Assembly (NCBI RefSeq): GCF_022842015.1
Contig: NZ_JALHQJ010000007.1
Coordinates: 1 to 61,097 of the forward strand
Length of the DNA: 61,097 nt
Direction: 5' to 3'
From: Nitrosomonas sp.
Lineage (GTDB): Bacteria; Pseudomonadota; Gammaproteobacteria; Burkholderiales; Nitrosomonadaceae
Under the pieces are notes generated by a model that saw only the letters and a list, made by a program, of their open reading frames with translations, made no database searches and was not told where the DNA came from. Shown piece by piece: positions 60,601 through 61,097 of the stretch. Both the position numbers and the translations under genes were made by a program. Position 1 is the stretch's first letter; every line of letters starts with the position of its first letter.

Positions 60601-61035
60601 ATGAAATATGCCATGGCACTGGAAGACTCGAAAGCTTCTGTTCTCAAAAACTCATTAATCCTATTAATTCTGTTTCTACTATTTATTCCGGAGCTAGCGC
60701 TTGCATCAGTGGGTGGCGGAGGTGCATTACCGTATGAAACTTGGCTGGTGAGTTTGAGAAATTCAGTCACTGGCCCCGTTGCTTTTACGCTCTCCATTGT
60801 CGGCATTGTTGTTGCCGGTGGTATTTTGATCTTTGGTGGCGAACTAAACGCATTTTTCAGAACTTTGATTTTTATTGTTCTGGTCATGGCGCTATTGATC
60901 GGCGCACAAAACATCATGACTAATCTGTTTGGCGGTGCTGTCATTTCATCAAACGGTGAGGTATTACAACTCACGCCGGAATCGACTGACGAATTGATTA
61001 CGCCAGAAAGTAACACAAGTGAGGGCAGGGGATAG
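60601..61035 (+). CDS. trbC: TrbC pilin precursor
   Basis: 144 residues from ATG 60601 with GAGG 7 bp upstream (a longer in-frame start lies inside trbB). A signal segment ([18 protein letters not shown]) and two membrane helices ([40 protein letters not shown]), as in RP4 TrbC, which is trimmed and cyclised by TraF. The tail [26 protein letters not shown] is the part to be removed. Confidence 0.9.
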   Translation: MKYAMALEDSKASVLKNSLILLILFLLFIPELALASVGGGGALPYETWLVSLRNSVTGPVAFTLSIVGIVVAGGILIFGGELNAFFRTLIFIVLVMALLIGAQNIMTNLFGGAVISSNGEVLQLTPESTDELITPESNTSEGRG

Positions 61036-61037
61036 CT

Positions 61038-61097
61038 ATGTCCTTGCGCTTAACGCAGATCAGGCAATCCGCGAATCGCCCCAATCTTTTTATGGGC
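61038..61097 (+). CDS. trbD: TrbD (3' end missing)
   Basis: Twenty codons visible, MSLRLTQIRQSANRPNLFMG, close to the start of IncP TrbD (IRRAGNRENLFMG). ATG 2 bp after the trbC stop. The window ends here. Confidence 0.8.
   Translation, partial: MSLRLTQIRQSANRPNLFMG

Noticed and set aside
1-61097. tRNA, rRNA or riboswitch genes
   Set aside because: No cloverleaf, rRNA core or known riboswitch pattern was recognised by eye on either strand; covariance searches could not be run.

Overview
The window reads as most of a conjugative plasmid from a Nitrosomonas-like betaproteobacterium. The lineage is inferred from tandem cytochrome P460 genes that closely resemble the ammonia-oxidiser protein, from the AT-leaning composition, and from the general gene content. 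The backbone is IncP/RP4-like for transfer: traF-traG-traI-traJ on the minus strand, an RP4-type oriT, traK-traL-traM on the plus strand, and trbA/trbB/trbC/trbD at the right edge. The left edge carries the end of an OmpA-type gene followed by a TrbN-like transglycosylase. The two edges therefore look like the two ends of one trb operon, and the molecule is probably a circle of somewhat more than 61 kb. The replicon is not IncP. It has its own initiator gene, 19-bp iterons with a perfect DnaA box, a ParB/KorB-like gene, and a separate parA plus small-partner locus preceded by a dense field of AGTTATC-type repeats.

Layout. 0-5.2 kb: end of the trb region, then a transfer-linked set (KfrB-like protein, ArdC-primase fusion, RadC-type JAMM protein, mini-SRAP protein). 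5.3-11.3 kb: mobile-element zone (truncated HU gene, Tn3-family transposon with a decayed resolvase, ISNCY-family element). 11.4-16.2 kb: OxyR-like regulator divergent from two cytochrome P460 genes, a beta-propeller protein and a frameshifted isochorismatase-type hydrolase. 16.4-19.3 kb: truncated alpha-carbonic anhydrase ended by a solo transposon terminus, a DUF2971 gene, an intact HU gene and a resolvase relic. 19.3-32.2 kb: defence island with type I restriction-modification (hsdR-hsdM-hsdS), a HipA-like kinase with DUF3037 partner, an XPD-like helicase fused to a PD-(D/E)xK nuclease domain, and a GmrSD-type (DUF262/DUF1524) gene split by an IS3-family element. 32.3-34.7 kb: mazEF-like and parDE toxin-antitoxin pairs and a tyrosine recombinase. 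34.9-44.4 kb: membrane, redox and metal cargo (DUF2182/DUF1326/SDR/DUF938 operon, DsrE, methyltransferase, arsenic-type permease, CDF exporter, GDCCVxC protein, CusF-like protein, HupE, DUF6488-like protein, DUF3147), ending in a truncated beta-type carbonic anhydrase. 44.6-61.1 kb: transfer, toxin-antitoxin, partition, replication and trb backbone.

How it fits together. TraI would nick at the oriT near 49.315 kb and TraG couples the relaxosome to the Trb channel. KfrB-like, ArdC-primase, JAMM and SRAP proteins plausibly look after incoming single-stranded DNA. Partition and toxin-antitoxin genes keep the plasmid. The cargo suggests handling of nitrogen-oxidation by-products (hydroxylamine/NO through P460) and of metals. 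The defence island is the most likely place for something new, above all the helicase-nuclease and its small downstream partner, and the HipA-like/DUF3037 pair tied to the hsd operon. All family assignments come from reading motifs by eye; no searches were run.
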